From an uncultured Flavobacteriales bacterium (GTDB lineage: Bacteria; Bacteroidota; Bacteroidia; Flavobacteriales; Crocinitomicaceae): a DNA stretch of 13,651 nt. The notes beneath the pieces were generated by a model, which did not search any database, was not told the origin of the DNA, and worked only from the letters and a program-made list of their open reading frames with translations. Position 1 is the stretch's first letter; the number at the start of each line of letters is the position of its first letter. Position numbers and translations under genes: made by a program. The DNA is taken from positions 1-13,651 of the forward strand of contig CAMLIF010000110.1 of NCBI GenBank assembly GCA_946479985.1, given 5' to 3'. Positions 6,574 to 13,651 of the stretch are shown here, one piece after another.

Positions 6574-8121
6574 GTGAGTTTAGAACTTGTAGTTGAATCC
6601 CGCACTGGCGGTGTTTCAATAGCATTGCTTCGAGATGGCAAATTGGTTGAGTTACAAGAAGAACAAGGGAAAATGGACTTTGGAGTTGGAGATATCTATC
6701 TCGGAAAAGTTCGTAAAGTGGTTCCTAGTTTAAATGCAGCTTTCGTTGACGTAGGTTACGAAAAAGATGCGTTTTTACATTATTTAGATTTAGGACCGCA
6801 ATTTCTGTCTTCCCATAAATTCACCAAGGAAACCCTCAACGGAAAGCAAACTGTATCCGATTTGCTATATTTTAAATCGGAAAAAGACATTCCTAAAGAA
6901 GGAAAAATAAGCGATATCGTAGCTACGTCATCGCCGATCCTGGTTCAGGTTGCAAAAGAACCTATCTCAAGTAAAGGTCCGCGTTTGTGCGCAGAACTTA
7001 CATTTGCGGGTAGGTATTTAGTGCTTGTTCCGTTTTCAGACAAAGTTTCGATTTCTCAAAAAATCAGAAGTCAGGAAGAAAGAGACCGCCTGAAAGGTAT
7101 TCTCGAAAATATCCGCCCGAAGAATTTTGGAGTTATCATTCGTACTGTTGCTGAAAACAAGAAAGTAGAAGATATCGATCAGGACCTTAGAAACCTGATG
7201 GAGAAATGGAAGCTGATGCACACCAATTTGAGAGCAGCAACTCCGCCAAAACGTGTTTTAGGCGAATTGGACAAAACATCTTCTATTCTTCGTGATTTAT
7301 TGAACGGTGATTTTTCAAATATCCATGTAGGCGACGAAAAGCTGTTTGGTGAATTGAAAGAATACATTTCTGAAATTGCTCCGGGAAGAGAGAAAATCGT
7401 AAAACTTTACGATGGTAAACTCTCAATCTTTGAACGTTTCGGAATCAATAAGCAGATCAAAGCGATGTTTGGCAAAAAGGTTCCGCTTCCTTCAGGAGGC
7501 TACCTGATTATTGAACATACCGAAGCAATGCACGTTGTTGATGTGAACAGCGGTAACCGTAAAGGAGCCGATGGTCAGGAAAACAATGCATTGACAACAA
7601 ACCTGGAAGCTGCCGACGAGATTGCACGTTTACTGCAATTGCGCGATATGGGAGGAATTGTGTGTATCGATTTTATCGATATGCATGATAAGGAAAATAA
7701 CAAAGAGTTGTTTGAGCGTTTGAAGGATGCTATGAAAGGCGACCGCGCAAAACACAATATTCTTCCTCCGTCTAAGTTCGGTGTTGTTGAGATTACACGT
7801 CAGCGTGTGCGTCCGGAAACGGATATCAACACTTCTGAAATGTGTCCGACATGTAACGGAACCGGCGAAGTTCAGGCATCTATTCTGTTGTCTGAAGAAA
7901 TTGAAACAAACCTGAATTACCTGATTCAGGATCGCAAAGAAACCAAACTCACATTGATGGTTCACCCATATTTGGAGGCTTACTTCAAAAAGGGATTGAT
8001 CTCCAGACAATGGAAATGGTTCTTTAAGTACAAAAAATGGATCGATGTGAAAGGAGTAATGGCGCATCACTTGCTGCAATATACTTTCCACGACAAAAAC
8101 AATAATGAAATTGCTCTCTGA
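6574..8121 (+). CDS. rng: Ribonuclease E/G family endoribonuclease
   Basis: The 515-residue protein is a single-strand-specific endoribonuclease acting in rRNA maturation and mRNA decay. It opens with a GTG start (SLELVVESRTGGVSIALL). An S1 RNA-binding domain from about 37 to 125 contains GDIYLGKVRKVVPSLNAAFV and an insertion near 75-110. The RNase-H-like and DNase-I-like catalytic part contains EHTEAMHVVDVNSG with metal-binding D323, and CIDFIDM with D366. A CPTC zinc-link at C424/C427 joins dimers in this family. Length fits the RNase G-like form without the long C-terminal degradosome scaffold of E. coli RNase E. I chose the GTG at 6574 because the protein then starts at the usual family position; no better ATG is in frame nearby. 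Its stop overlaps the recX start by one base (TGATG). Confidence 0.95.
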   Translation: MSLELVVESRTGGVSIALLRDGKLVELQEEQGKMDFGVGDIYLGKVRKVVPSLNAAFVDVGYEKDAFLHYLDLGPQFLSSHKFTKETLNGKQTVSDLLYFKSEKDIPKEGKISDIVATSSPILVQVAKEPISSKGPRLCAELTFAGRYLVLVPFSDKVSISQKIRSQEERDRLKGILENIRPKNFGVIIRTVAENKKVEDIDQDLRNLMEKWKLMHTNLRAATPPKRVLGELDKTSSILRDLLNGDFSNIHVGDEKLFGELKEYISEIAPGREKIVKLYDGKLSIFERFGINKQIKAMFGKKVPLPSGGYLIIEHTEAMHVVDVNSGNRKGADGQENNALTTNLEAADEIARLLQLRDMGGIVCIDFIDMHDKENNKELFERLKDAMKGDRAKHNILPPSKFGVVEITRQRVRPETDINTSEMCPTCNGTGEVQASILLSEEIETNLNYLIQDRKETKLTLMVHPYLEAYFKKGLISRQWKWFFKYKKWIDVKGVMAHHLLQYTFHDKNNNEIAL

Positions 8122-8600
8122 TGAAGGAGGGCAATTTCTCTTTTTTAGAGGCTAAAGCCAAAATCGAAGCCTACTGCGCATATCAGGAACGCTGCCACTA
8201 CGAAGTTTCCACAAAATTAAAAGCCTGGGGTTTAGACGCCGAACAAAGCGGACGAATCATGGCGCATCTCATTGAATACCGTTTTCTGGATGAAGAACGT
8301 TTTGCCATTGCTTATGCTTCCGGAAAACTCCGGATCAAACATTGGGGACGTTACAAGATCAAACAGGGACTATTAGCCAAGTTTATTCCGAAACGGATCA
8401 TACAAACAGCCTTATATTCGTTCGAAGATGAGGTTTACGAGCAAATTCTGAAAGATCTCATGTCACGTAAGTGGAAAGAGCTTGAGAAAGAAAAAGATAT
8501 TTGGAAACGAAAAGCCAAATTGCTCCGCTTTCTCCAAAGCCGCGGCTTCGAGAATGATCTTATTTTTCAGTTTAATAAAGAGTTGGAAGATTCTATTTAA
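8121..8600 (+). CDS. recX: Regulatory protein RecX
   Basis: This 159-residue protein resembles RecX, a small helical protein that binds RecA filaments and modulates recombination and the SOS response. Visible family traits are the repeated three-helix modules: AYQERCHYEVSTKLKAWGLD, then LIEYRFLDEERFAIAYASGK, and RIKHWGRYKIKQGLLAKFI, where the Arg/Lys-Trp-Gly-x-x-Lys-Ile pattern is typical. A third, more diverged module lies at the C-terminus. Its ATG overlaps the rng TGA by one base, so the two genes are translationally coupled and recX is not beside recA. It converges on the lipoprotein gene at 8593-9210, with 8 bp of 3' overlap and no terminator between them. Confidence 0.88.
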   Translation: MKEGNFSFLEAKAKIEAYCAYQERCHYEVSTKLKAWGLDAEQSGRIMAHLIEYRFLDEERFAIAYASGKLRIKHWGRYKIKQGLLAKFIPKRIIQTALYSFEDEVYEQILKDLMSRKWKELEKEKDIWKRKAKLLRFLQSRGFENDLIFQFNKELEDSI

Positions 8601-9210
8601 AGGTACCCGGAGCAATAGATTTTTGCATTTTTTCCTTGTACTTCTCTTCATCATACGCAATTACCGCTGTGAAATAATAGTCTTTGATAATGGCAGTGTA
8701 CATTACCTGATGAGCGTATGCTTCACCTTCCCGGTTATACAGATTCAATTGAAATACATCGAATGTTATATTTCCTGACTTGTAAGTTGAAGCGCTGGTA
8801 TCAACCCGAATTCCTGCATCAAAGTATGAAACATAAACACTCTCACGAACGTTTTTCTTTGCTTTATGGTAGTCTTCGGCAGTTTTGCCTTTATAGGTTT
8901 CAATGGTCGACTGAAAGCTATTGTTGAAATCCAATTGATAAGCTAACAAACGTTTAAGATCCTTGTTCTTTTTGATATCTTGTCCTGAAGCACGCTGTGA
9001 ACTTTCATCCAGTGCCTCCAAACTCTTTTTCGAAGTAATTTTCCAGGTCTCCGGATAGCTTGTTTCCCAGCCAATTTCATCACAGGTATAGTTGTTACCT
9101 TCTATTTTACCCAAATCAACATCATTTGAATGATCAACAGGGGCATCGGAGCCGCATGAGGTGATGAATGTTCCTAAAAGGATTGTCGAAAAGAAAAGAA
9201 TACGTTTCAT
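8593..9210 (-). CDS. Small lipoprotein of unknown function, possibly PsbP/MOG1-like fold
   Basis: The 205-residue protein starts MKRILFFSTI and has a lipobox ITSC with the lipidated Cys19, so it should be anchored in a membrane. The linker GSDAPVDHSNDV is followed by GWETSYPETWKITSKKSLE, which resembles the first strands and helix of PsbP/DUF1795-like proteins. The rest alternates strands and helices and ends in a hydrophobic strand YYFTAVIAYDEEKY. Assignment to that fold is only a pattern impression, and I cannot give a function. It is a single-gene unit: the preceding minus-strand gene has its own terminator (9231-9272), and a TATATTTG box at 9227-9234 on the minus strand could be its promoter with a very short leader. 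Its 3' end overlaps recX by 8 bp. Confidence 0.85.
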   Translation of the reverse strand: MKRILFFSTILLGTFITSCGSDAPVDHSNDVDLGKIEGNNYTCDEIGWETSYPETWKITSKKSLEALDESSQRASGQDIKKNKDLKRLLAYQLDFNNSFQSTIETYKGKTAEDYHKAKKNVRESVYVSYFDAGIRVDTSASTYKSGNITFDVFQLNLYNREGEAYAHQVMYTAIIKDYYFTAVIAYDEEKYKEKMQKSIAPGTFK

Positions 9211-9226
9211 AATAATCGGTTTTATA

Positions 9227-9234
9227 CAAATATA
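9227..9234 (-). promoter_or_regulatory. Possible -7 box (TATATTTG) for the 8593-9210 lipoprotein
   Basis: The minus strand reads TATATTTG, an exact TAnnTTTG match, 16 bases before the ATG at 9210, which would leave a leader of only about 10 bases. There is no -33 TTG at the expected spacing. It overlaps the T-tract of the upstream gene's terminator. Confidence 0.4.
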
Positions 9235-9272
9235 AAAGAAAAAGGTTACCGTGATTTGTTGTCAGGTAACCT
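9231..9272 (-). terminator. Intrinsic terminator of the phosphatase operon
   Basis: On the minus strand AGGTTACC (9272-9265) and GGTAACCT (9250-9243) form a perfect 8-bp stem with a 14-base loop. The right arm's final T is followed by TTCTTTTATA. It lies 40 bases past the stop of the PhoD-like gene, marking the end of the three-gene secreted operon. Confidence 0.7.
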
Positions 9273-9311
9273 CATTGTGAATGGTTGATAGTATGTATTT
9301 AACGGTTTACA

Positions 9312-11162
9312 TTATAGCTTAACAACCCGAATGTTCTTTTCCAGTCCATTGATACTGGCTTTTAGAATGTATATGCCTGCACTGTAGGAAGATATATCAA
9401 TAGAAAATTGTGCGCTTTCGGGAGTAAATACTGTATGTTGACTTAACAAATGAATTTTCCCTGCCGGATCTATGAGTTCAAATGTTAACTGACCGTTTAA
9501 CGGAATACTCAAATTCAGATAGAGCATCTCTGAAGCAGGATTTGGAGACACGCTCAAAAAGACTATTGACTCCTGATTTTTAACTCCTGCTGTATTTGGT
9601 GCATAGAACGGACAGCTTTGCGTTTGAAACAACTGAATGTTTTCTCGTGGCACGCTTGCAGAGGGGGAACTCACCAAATGCCGGGTAAGATGATTGGATT
9701 TGAACGACGCCGCATAAGAAAAGTCAGACGATGGCTGATCAACCGTGGAAACATAATACCAGTCGGCCTGAATACGTTGCTTGTTAATGTCAAGAATAAC
9801 ATATCCATGCTGCGATAAATCGGCGTATTTGATATGACTGTTCGATGCCATAACTGCTGATGCTCCGGCAGGAATATCAATACCGGGTGATGTGACACTT
9901 GGAGCAACAAACTCAATTCCAACTGATCCGCCGCCGGTTGAACCATTGTAAGTTGGTCCCGGAAGATCATTTGCCCAGGATGAGTGTATATCACCTGTCA
10001 GAACGGCAACATCTGTGATGTTATTATTCAGAATGTAGTTGTAAACACGGGTTCGTTCAGCCGGATAACCATCCCATTGGTCGCCGTTTAGCGGAATTCC
10101 GAAAAGTGTAAGCGGAGCCATCATTACCTGTTGTCCAAGTAATTTCCATTGAGAAGTACTGGATGACAAACGATCTCCCAGCCATGAAAACTGGTCAGTT
10201 CCCAATAATTGTCGATTCTGGGAAGTAACCGTTGTGCCGGATGTTCCTGCCTGTTCTTCCCGTCCGTGAAGTCTTGTGTCAAGCATGATTAAATCAACCA
10301 AATCGCCGTACCTGATGTCTCTGAAAATCTGGTACTGATCTGTTGTACCGGTAGTACGAATCGGAAGCCACTCGAAGAATGCTTTTTTTGCGGCTTGTTT
10401 TCGCGCACTGAAACTTCCTTCATTCGTTTGATGATTCTCTGCACCGTTCATCCATGAATCGTTTGCTGTTTCATGATCGTCCCAAACAACAATGAACGGA
10501 AACTGCTGATGTAATTCGCGCAAGTTGTCATCCAGATGATAGGTTGAATAACGTGAACGATAATCGAGTAGGGATACTGTTTCGTTTTCGGGCGACCACT
10601 GACGATTTGCCGTCTCATTTGGTGCGTATCCGCCCGATTCATATTCGTAGATATAATCGCCCAGGCAAATCACAGCATCAAAGTCATTACGTTCTTTCAA
10701 ATTTGCGAAGACATTGAAATACCCTGCCTCATAATTTGCACAAGAGACTACAGCGAAACGCAGACTATCACAATCTCCCATAGGAGCAGTACGTGTTCTT
10801 CCTATTACTGAAAGCTGATTATTCGCTTTGAACTGATAATAATAAGTTGTGTTAGCCAGCAAGCCGGTTGGATCTGCTTTTACCGTGTAATCTACCGATT
10901 CGTCTGTTATAACAACGCCTGATTGTGTTCCTTGAGTGAATAATGTATCCAGCGCAATTTTCCATTCCACAATTTGTGGTGCAGGATCAAGTGAATCAGG
11001 GGTAAAGCGTGTCCAGATAATTACCCGGTCAGACAATGGATCGCCTGAAGCTACACCATGATAGAATGGGGCAAGGCAAGCCTGAACAGATTTGGAAGTA
11101 TGCTGAGCAGAAACCGATTGAATTCCTGAAATTGCAGCAAGCAATACGAAAAAGTATCTCAT
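9312..11162 (-). CDS. PhoD-like alkaline phosphatase with T9SS sorting domain
   Basis: The 616-residue protein has a signal peptide (MRYFFVLLAAISGIQSVSA, cleavage near residue 19). An N-terminal PhoD beta domain holds FYHGVASGDPLSDRVIIWTR at 33-52. The catalytic domain carries the PhoD marks SCANYEAGYFN at 140-150, LGDYIYE with D169 and Y170, WDDHE at 227-231, and TGDIHSSW at 389-396 with H393. PhoD enzymes are calcium/iron phosphomonoesterases or phosphodiesterases that free phosphate from organic compounds. From about 536 the sequence SVSPNPASEMLYLNLS starts a roughly 80-residue Por-secretion (T9SS type A) tail ending ASINGLEKNIRVVKL, so the enzyme is predicted to reach the outer surface or medium. 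It starts 3 bases after the stop of the Gly-rich gene and is last in the operon. All expected motifs are present. Confidence 0.93.
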   Translation of the reverse strand: MRYFFVLLAAISGIQSVSAQHTSKSVQACLAPFYHGVASGDPLSDRVIIWTRFTPDSLDPAPQIVEWKIALDTLFTQGTQSGVVITDESVDYTVKADPTGLLANTTYYYQFKANNQLSVIGRTRTAPMGDCDSLRFAVVSCANYEAGYFNVFANLKERNDFDAVICLGDYIYEYESGGYAPNETANRQWSPENETVSLLDYRSRYSTYHLDDNLRELHQQFPFIVVWDDHETANDSWMNGAENHQTNEGSFSARKQAAKKAFFEWLPIRTTGTTDQYQIFRDIRYGDLVDLIMLDTRLHGREEQAGTSGTTVTSQNRQLLGTDQFSWLGDRLSSSTSQWKLLGQQVMMAPLTLFGIPLNGDQWDGYPAERTRVYNYILNNNITDVAVLTGDIHSSWANDLPGPTYNGSTGGGSVGIEFVAPSVTSPGIDIPAGASAVMASNSHIKYADLSQHGYVILDINKQRIQADWYYVSTVDQPSSDFSYAASFKSNHLTRHLVSSPSASVPRENIQLFQTQSCPFYAPNTAGVKNQESIVFLSVSPNPASEMLYLNLSIPLNGQLTFELIDPAGKIHLLSQHTVFTPESAQFSIDISSYSAGIYILKASINGLEKNIRVVKL

Positions 11163-11165
11163 GTC

Positions 11166-12737
11166 TTATATGCGGATGAATCGTTTATTGATAATGCTTC
11201 CTGCAATCTTGAACGTGATTTGGTACGTTCCCTGTTCCATATTTGAAAGATCAATGGATATGGCGTTTTCGCTTAATTCAGCTGTTTGAGAATGAACAAT
11301 GCGACCACTGATGTCTGTAATGAACATTTCTGCTTCATAATTACCGGAGGCAATTGAAACTTTCATTTGTTCTTTTGCCGGATTCGGGTAGATGTTTATT
11401 TGAGCTTCTAAGGCTTCTTCCATCAATGATAATTCACTGCATCCCAAGAAATAAGTTCCCTGTTGTCCTGCTGCAAAACCACTTCCTCCAATCATTTGGG
11501 TAGTTGGTTGAACATCTGATAAAGAGCAAATAGGAACAAAGATCTTGATACGACCTCCACCGCCGGCTCCTCCCTGATTTCCGGCATTTCCGTTACCGCT
11601 TGTTAGTGATTGAGAACCACAGAACGTTGCTGAGTAATCACAGGAAACGCCGTTTCCGCGCAGTCCGCCATTTCCACCGTCTCCACCTTTTGCTGCAAGA
11701 GTTCCTGTAATTTCCGCATAAGTTTCAGCACGAAGTAAGATTCCACCGCCTGAACCACCGCCCGATCCTGCGCCACCTCCTGATCCGGTTGAAAGTGTTG
11801 CTTCGCCACAGTCGTCACAACCATCTTCACAACATTTCGGTGAAGCTCCGCCGTTTCCGCCATCGCCGCCCGATGCGCCATTTTCTCCGTTTACGGAAAT
11901 GGTTCCGAAAACTGCTAATGAATCACTTGCCATTAAAACAACTGTTCCGCCGCCGTTTCCACCGTTAGAACCTCCAAGTCCGCTGTCATAAGAACGACCG
12001 CCACCTCCGGCTCCGGCACCACCAGAACCTAGTTCAATGTCTTGCCCGCTTTCAGTTCCATAAGCAGCATTTGGTGTTCCGCCTGTTCCGCCGTTTCCTC
12101 CCACAACCGGAAATCCTGTAGAGACATTTAATCCTGTTGATTGATAAGATCCTGTTCCTGCACCGCCATTTCCTGCGTCAGATCCTTCGCCTCCGTAACT
12201 TCCGCCGGCACCGCCTCCGGCACCTCCCGATCCACCGATCATTCCGGCTTCATCATCAAGGCTTAAGCATTGCTGCTTCGGCCCGGAACCGTTTTGTCCA
12301 TCAGTTCCTGCAAGACCGGCACCAGGTCCGTCGCCGTTATTTCCTGATTGTCCGGGTTCTAAAGTTACTTGCCCGGTATTGTCTTTGTTTGAACAATCAT
12401 TTATAGCTGTTCCGTCACCTGTAAGACTGGTTACTGCTGTTCCCGGAGCGCCTCCGTTTCCACCTTTAAAACCGGAAAAATCTCCGTTAATAGTTCCTTC
12501 GATCAGAATGTTTTCGGCGTGAATTTCAAGTTTCCCGCAACCGCCGTTTTCATAAGACTGCACAAATACGGTTACCCCGGCAGGCACGTGAAAATCACCT
12601 GTAATGTTGTATGTTCCTGACATAAATGTTGAGGAAGAAACTGTGAGGTCGTTAGTCAGATTGGTGGTTGTACACTGCGTAAAACCAGTTGCTGACATCA
12701 GCATGCCAGCAAGAATAAAGAAGTAGTTTTTGTTCAT
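11166..12737 (-). CDS. Gly-rich modular secreted protein with T9SS sorting domain
   Basis: I do not recognise a named family for this 523-residue protein. A signal peptide (MNKNYFFILAGMLMSATGFT) precedes a body dominated by Gly, Asn, Ser and Ala. Four segments share a pattern of alternating hydrophobic residues, then Gly-Thr/Thr, then a Gly-rich loop, at about 68-101, 264-299, 341-362 and 395-430. Examples are LEIHAENILIEGTI, VVLMASDSLAVFGTI and ILLRAETYAEITGTL. This suggests a beta-helix or beta-roll with Gly loops, possibly a surface adhesin or scaffold. A cysteine cluster (C302, C303, C307, C310) lies in a short acidic insert. From about 446 (INIYPNPAKEQMKVS) an 80-residue T9SS tail runs to NKRFIRI. 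It sits between two phosphatase genes with gaps of 9 and 3 bases, so it is co-transcribed; a partner or carrier role is inference. Confidence 0.85.
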   Translation of the reverse strand: MNKNYFFILAGMLMSATGFTQCTTTNLTNDLTVSSSTFMSGTYNITGDFHVPAGVTVFVQSYENGGCGKLEIHAENILIEGTINGDFSGFKGGNGGAPGTAVTSLTGDGTAINDCSNKDNTGQVTLEPGQSGNNGDGPGAGLAGTDGQNGSGPKQQCLSLDDEAGMIGGSGGAGGGAGGSYGGEGSDAGNGGAGTGSYQSTGLNVSTGFPVVGGNGGTGGTPNAAYGTESGQDIELGSGGAGAGGGGRSYDSGLGGSNGGNGGGTVVLMASDSLAVFGTISVNGENGASGGDGGNGGASPKCCEDGCDDCGEATLSTGSGGGAGSGGGSGGGILLRAETYAEITGTLAAKGGDGGNGGLRGNGVSCDYSATFCGSQSLTSGNGNAGNQGGAGGGGRIKIFVPICSLSDVQPTTQMIGGSGFAAGQQGTYFLGCSELSLMEEALEAQINIYPNPAKEQMKVSIASGNYEAEMFITDISGRIVHSQTAELSENAISIDLSNMEQGTYQITFKIAGSIINKRFIRI

Positions 12738-12746
12738 TTTTTTGAT

Positions 12747-13651
12747 TTATTTTCTGATGAATTGTCTTACAATACTATTTTGATGGTCTGTCATTCGCAC
12801 GAAATAGGTGCCCGAAGAGAATTGTTCGGTAGAAATACTTAGCTGGTTCTTTTCCGGTTGGTTTGCAATTTGTTTGTCATAGACGTTTTGCCCGAAAATG
12901 TTGTAAACAGAAACTTGAACGTTATTGTCCGTAAAGCCTGACCACATAAGCGATAGAATAGTGTTTTCGTCCCAAAACTGAACTGCGAATTCGGGATCTT
13001 TGCTGTTGATTTCAGTAACTGAGAGATTGCAGTTGGGAGATTGGTCCATTATCACAACGAAAGTATCAGCGATGCATGCGTCTGAACTGTTGGCAATGTA
13101 CATGGTAGAAAATACCGGTGAAACAGTTAGTGAGTCGGCAGTTATTCCTGAAGGATACCAGGTAATTGGTCCCGGAAACGAAGGTATAAGTGTGATTTCG
13201 GTATTGGGGCAAACAGTTAATGTATCTCTGGTTCCGGCATTCTTTAAAATGGTAAAGTGATCTGTTGAATTGCCGTCTGCGCCAATAAATGAAGCACTCA
13301 GTTTATTGTGATCTACAGTCAACAGCATTGAACCGAGCGTATTTTCATCTGAATGATACATAACAGGATGCGGCCAGCCAGATGCCGTACCACTCAGCTT
13401 TCCTGAACAGCCAACTACTGCATAAACAGTTCCTTTGTGAGAAATGTCGGTAGAAGTTTCTTTTTTGTACGGACAATCATTTGCTGCGCCTCCATCTCCA
13501 TAGTCGAGGACCATAGATTCCGTAAGATCATCTGAATACCCGTAATGGCCATCTATCAAATAACTGCGTTCGTAACTGTGGCTGTGTCCGTTCAAAACCA
13601 GATCCACGCCATATTCTTCAATAATGGGAAGGATGTTTTCACGGATTTCAA
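12747..13651 (-). CDS. Purple-acid-phosphatase-like metallophosphoesterase with T9SS tail (N-terminus outside window)
   Basis: The frame is open through the right window edge, so the start lies outside; 301 complete codons are visible. The visible part begins in the catalytic domain: EIRENILPIIEEYGVDLVLN leads into GHSHSYERSYL, the metal-binding GHxH motif of calcineurin-like phosphoesterases at about 13557-13589. The segment GTVYAVVGCSGKL, then HPVMYHSDENTLGSMLLTV, and DHFTI is characteristic of the end of purple-acid-phosphatase-type enzymes. An Ig-like region follows (LTVCPNTEITLIP to SDACIADTFVVIMD) and then a Por-secretion tail with VYNIFGQNVYDKQ and the end RMTDHQNSIVRQFIRK. The enzyme is predicted to be exported by T9SS and to hydrolyse phosphate monoesters, likely with a dinuclear metal centre. 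It is the first visible gene of the operon; the Gly-rich gene starts 9 bases after it. Confidence 0.9.
   Translation of the reverse strand, partial: EIRENILPIIEEYGVDLVLNGHSHSYERSYLIDGHYGYSDDLTESMVLDYGDGGAANDCPYKKETSTDISHKGTVYAVVGCSGKLSGTASGWPHPVMYHSDENTLGSMLLTVDHNKLSASFIGADGNSTDHFTILKNAGTRDTLTVCPNTEITLIPSFPGPITWYPSGITADSLTVSPVFSTMYIANSSDACIADTFVVIMDQSPNCNLSVTEINSKDPEFAVQFWDENTILSLMWSGFTDNNVQVSVYNIFGQNVYDKQIANQPEKNQLSISTEQFSSGTYFVRMTDHQNSIVRQFIRK

Noticed and set aside
7630..8091. Minus-strand open frame of 153 codons opposite rng
   Set aside because: It lies wholly within the conserved catalytic part of RNase G and shows no signal peptide or recognisable motif.
11603..12406. Open frames on both strands across the Gly-rich gene (minus 11603-11881, plus 12137-12406)
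   Set aside because: They are by-products of the GC-rich glycine codons (GGN/NCC); the frame with signal peptide and T9SS tail explains the region.

Overview
The window looks like a chromosomal segment from a Bacteroidota bacterium, most likely a Flavobacteriales member (possibly Crocinitomicaceae/Fluviicola-like; the family level is inference). The signs are gliding-motility genes gldE and gldD next to ssb and mutY, several proteins with type IX secretion (T9SS) C-terminal sorting domains, lipoproteins with short leaders, promoters of the TAnnTTTG type, a Bacteroidota-style HU protein without the usual arm proline, and a 30-residue AURKAIP1/COX24-type protein. No rRNA, tRNA, CRISPR array or transposase was seen.

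Layout. 1-1467 (minus): N-terminal 489 residues of a secreted M14 zinc carboxypeptidase, cut by the left window edge. 1468-1772: gene-free, with a roughly 160-bp palindromic repeat-like element. 1773-4744 (minus): a tight cluster read as ssb, gldE, gldD and an unrecognised lipoprotein. The last two junctions overlap (14 bp, then 4 bp), so the lipoprotein is probably translated with gldD. 4847-5848 (minus): mutY, divergent from 5957-8600 (plus): HU-family protein, a very basic 30-aa protein, RNase E/G (rng) and recX. An overlapping terminator/promoter arrangement separates HU from the small gene, and a second terminator follows the small gene. rng and recX overlap by one base. 8593-9210 (minus): a small lipoprotein convergent with recX. 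9312-13651 (minus): three consecutive genes with gaps of only 9 and 3 bases. In transcription order they are a purple-acid-phosphatase-like metallophosphoesterase (5' end outside the window), a Gly-rich secreted protein, and a PhoD-like phosphatase. All three end in T9SS-type sorting domains, and a terminator hairpin follows the last one.

How the genes fit together. GldD and GldE belong to the gliding/T9SS-associated set, and four genes here encode exported proteins, at least three carrying T9SS tails. The right-hand operon reads as an extracellular phosphate-scavenging unit with two unrelated phosphatase folds and a Gly-rich, probably beta-helical, partner. The centre is housekeeping: DNA repair and replication (mutY, ssb, recX), nucleoid (HU), ribosome-associated small protein and RNA turnover (rng). 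The least explained items are the gldD-coupled lipoprotein, the Gly-rich modular protein between two phosphatases, the nested inverted repeats at 6269-6345, and the palindromic element at 1587-1744.
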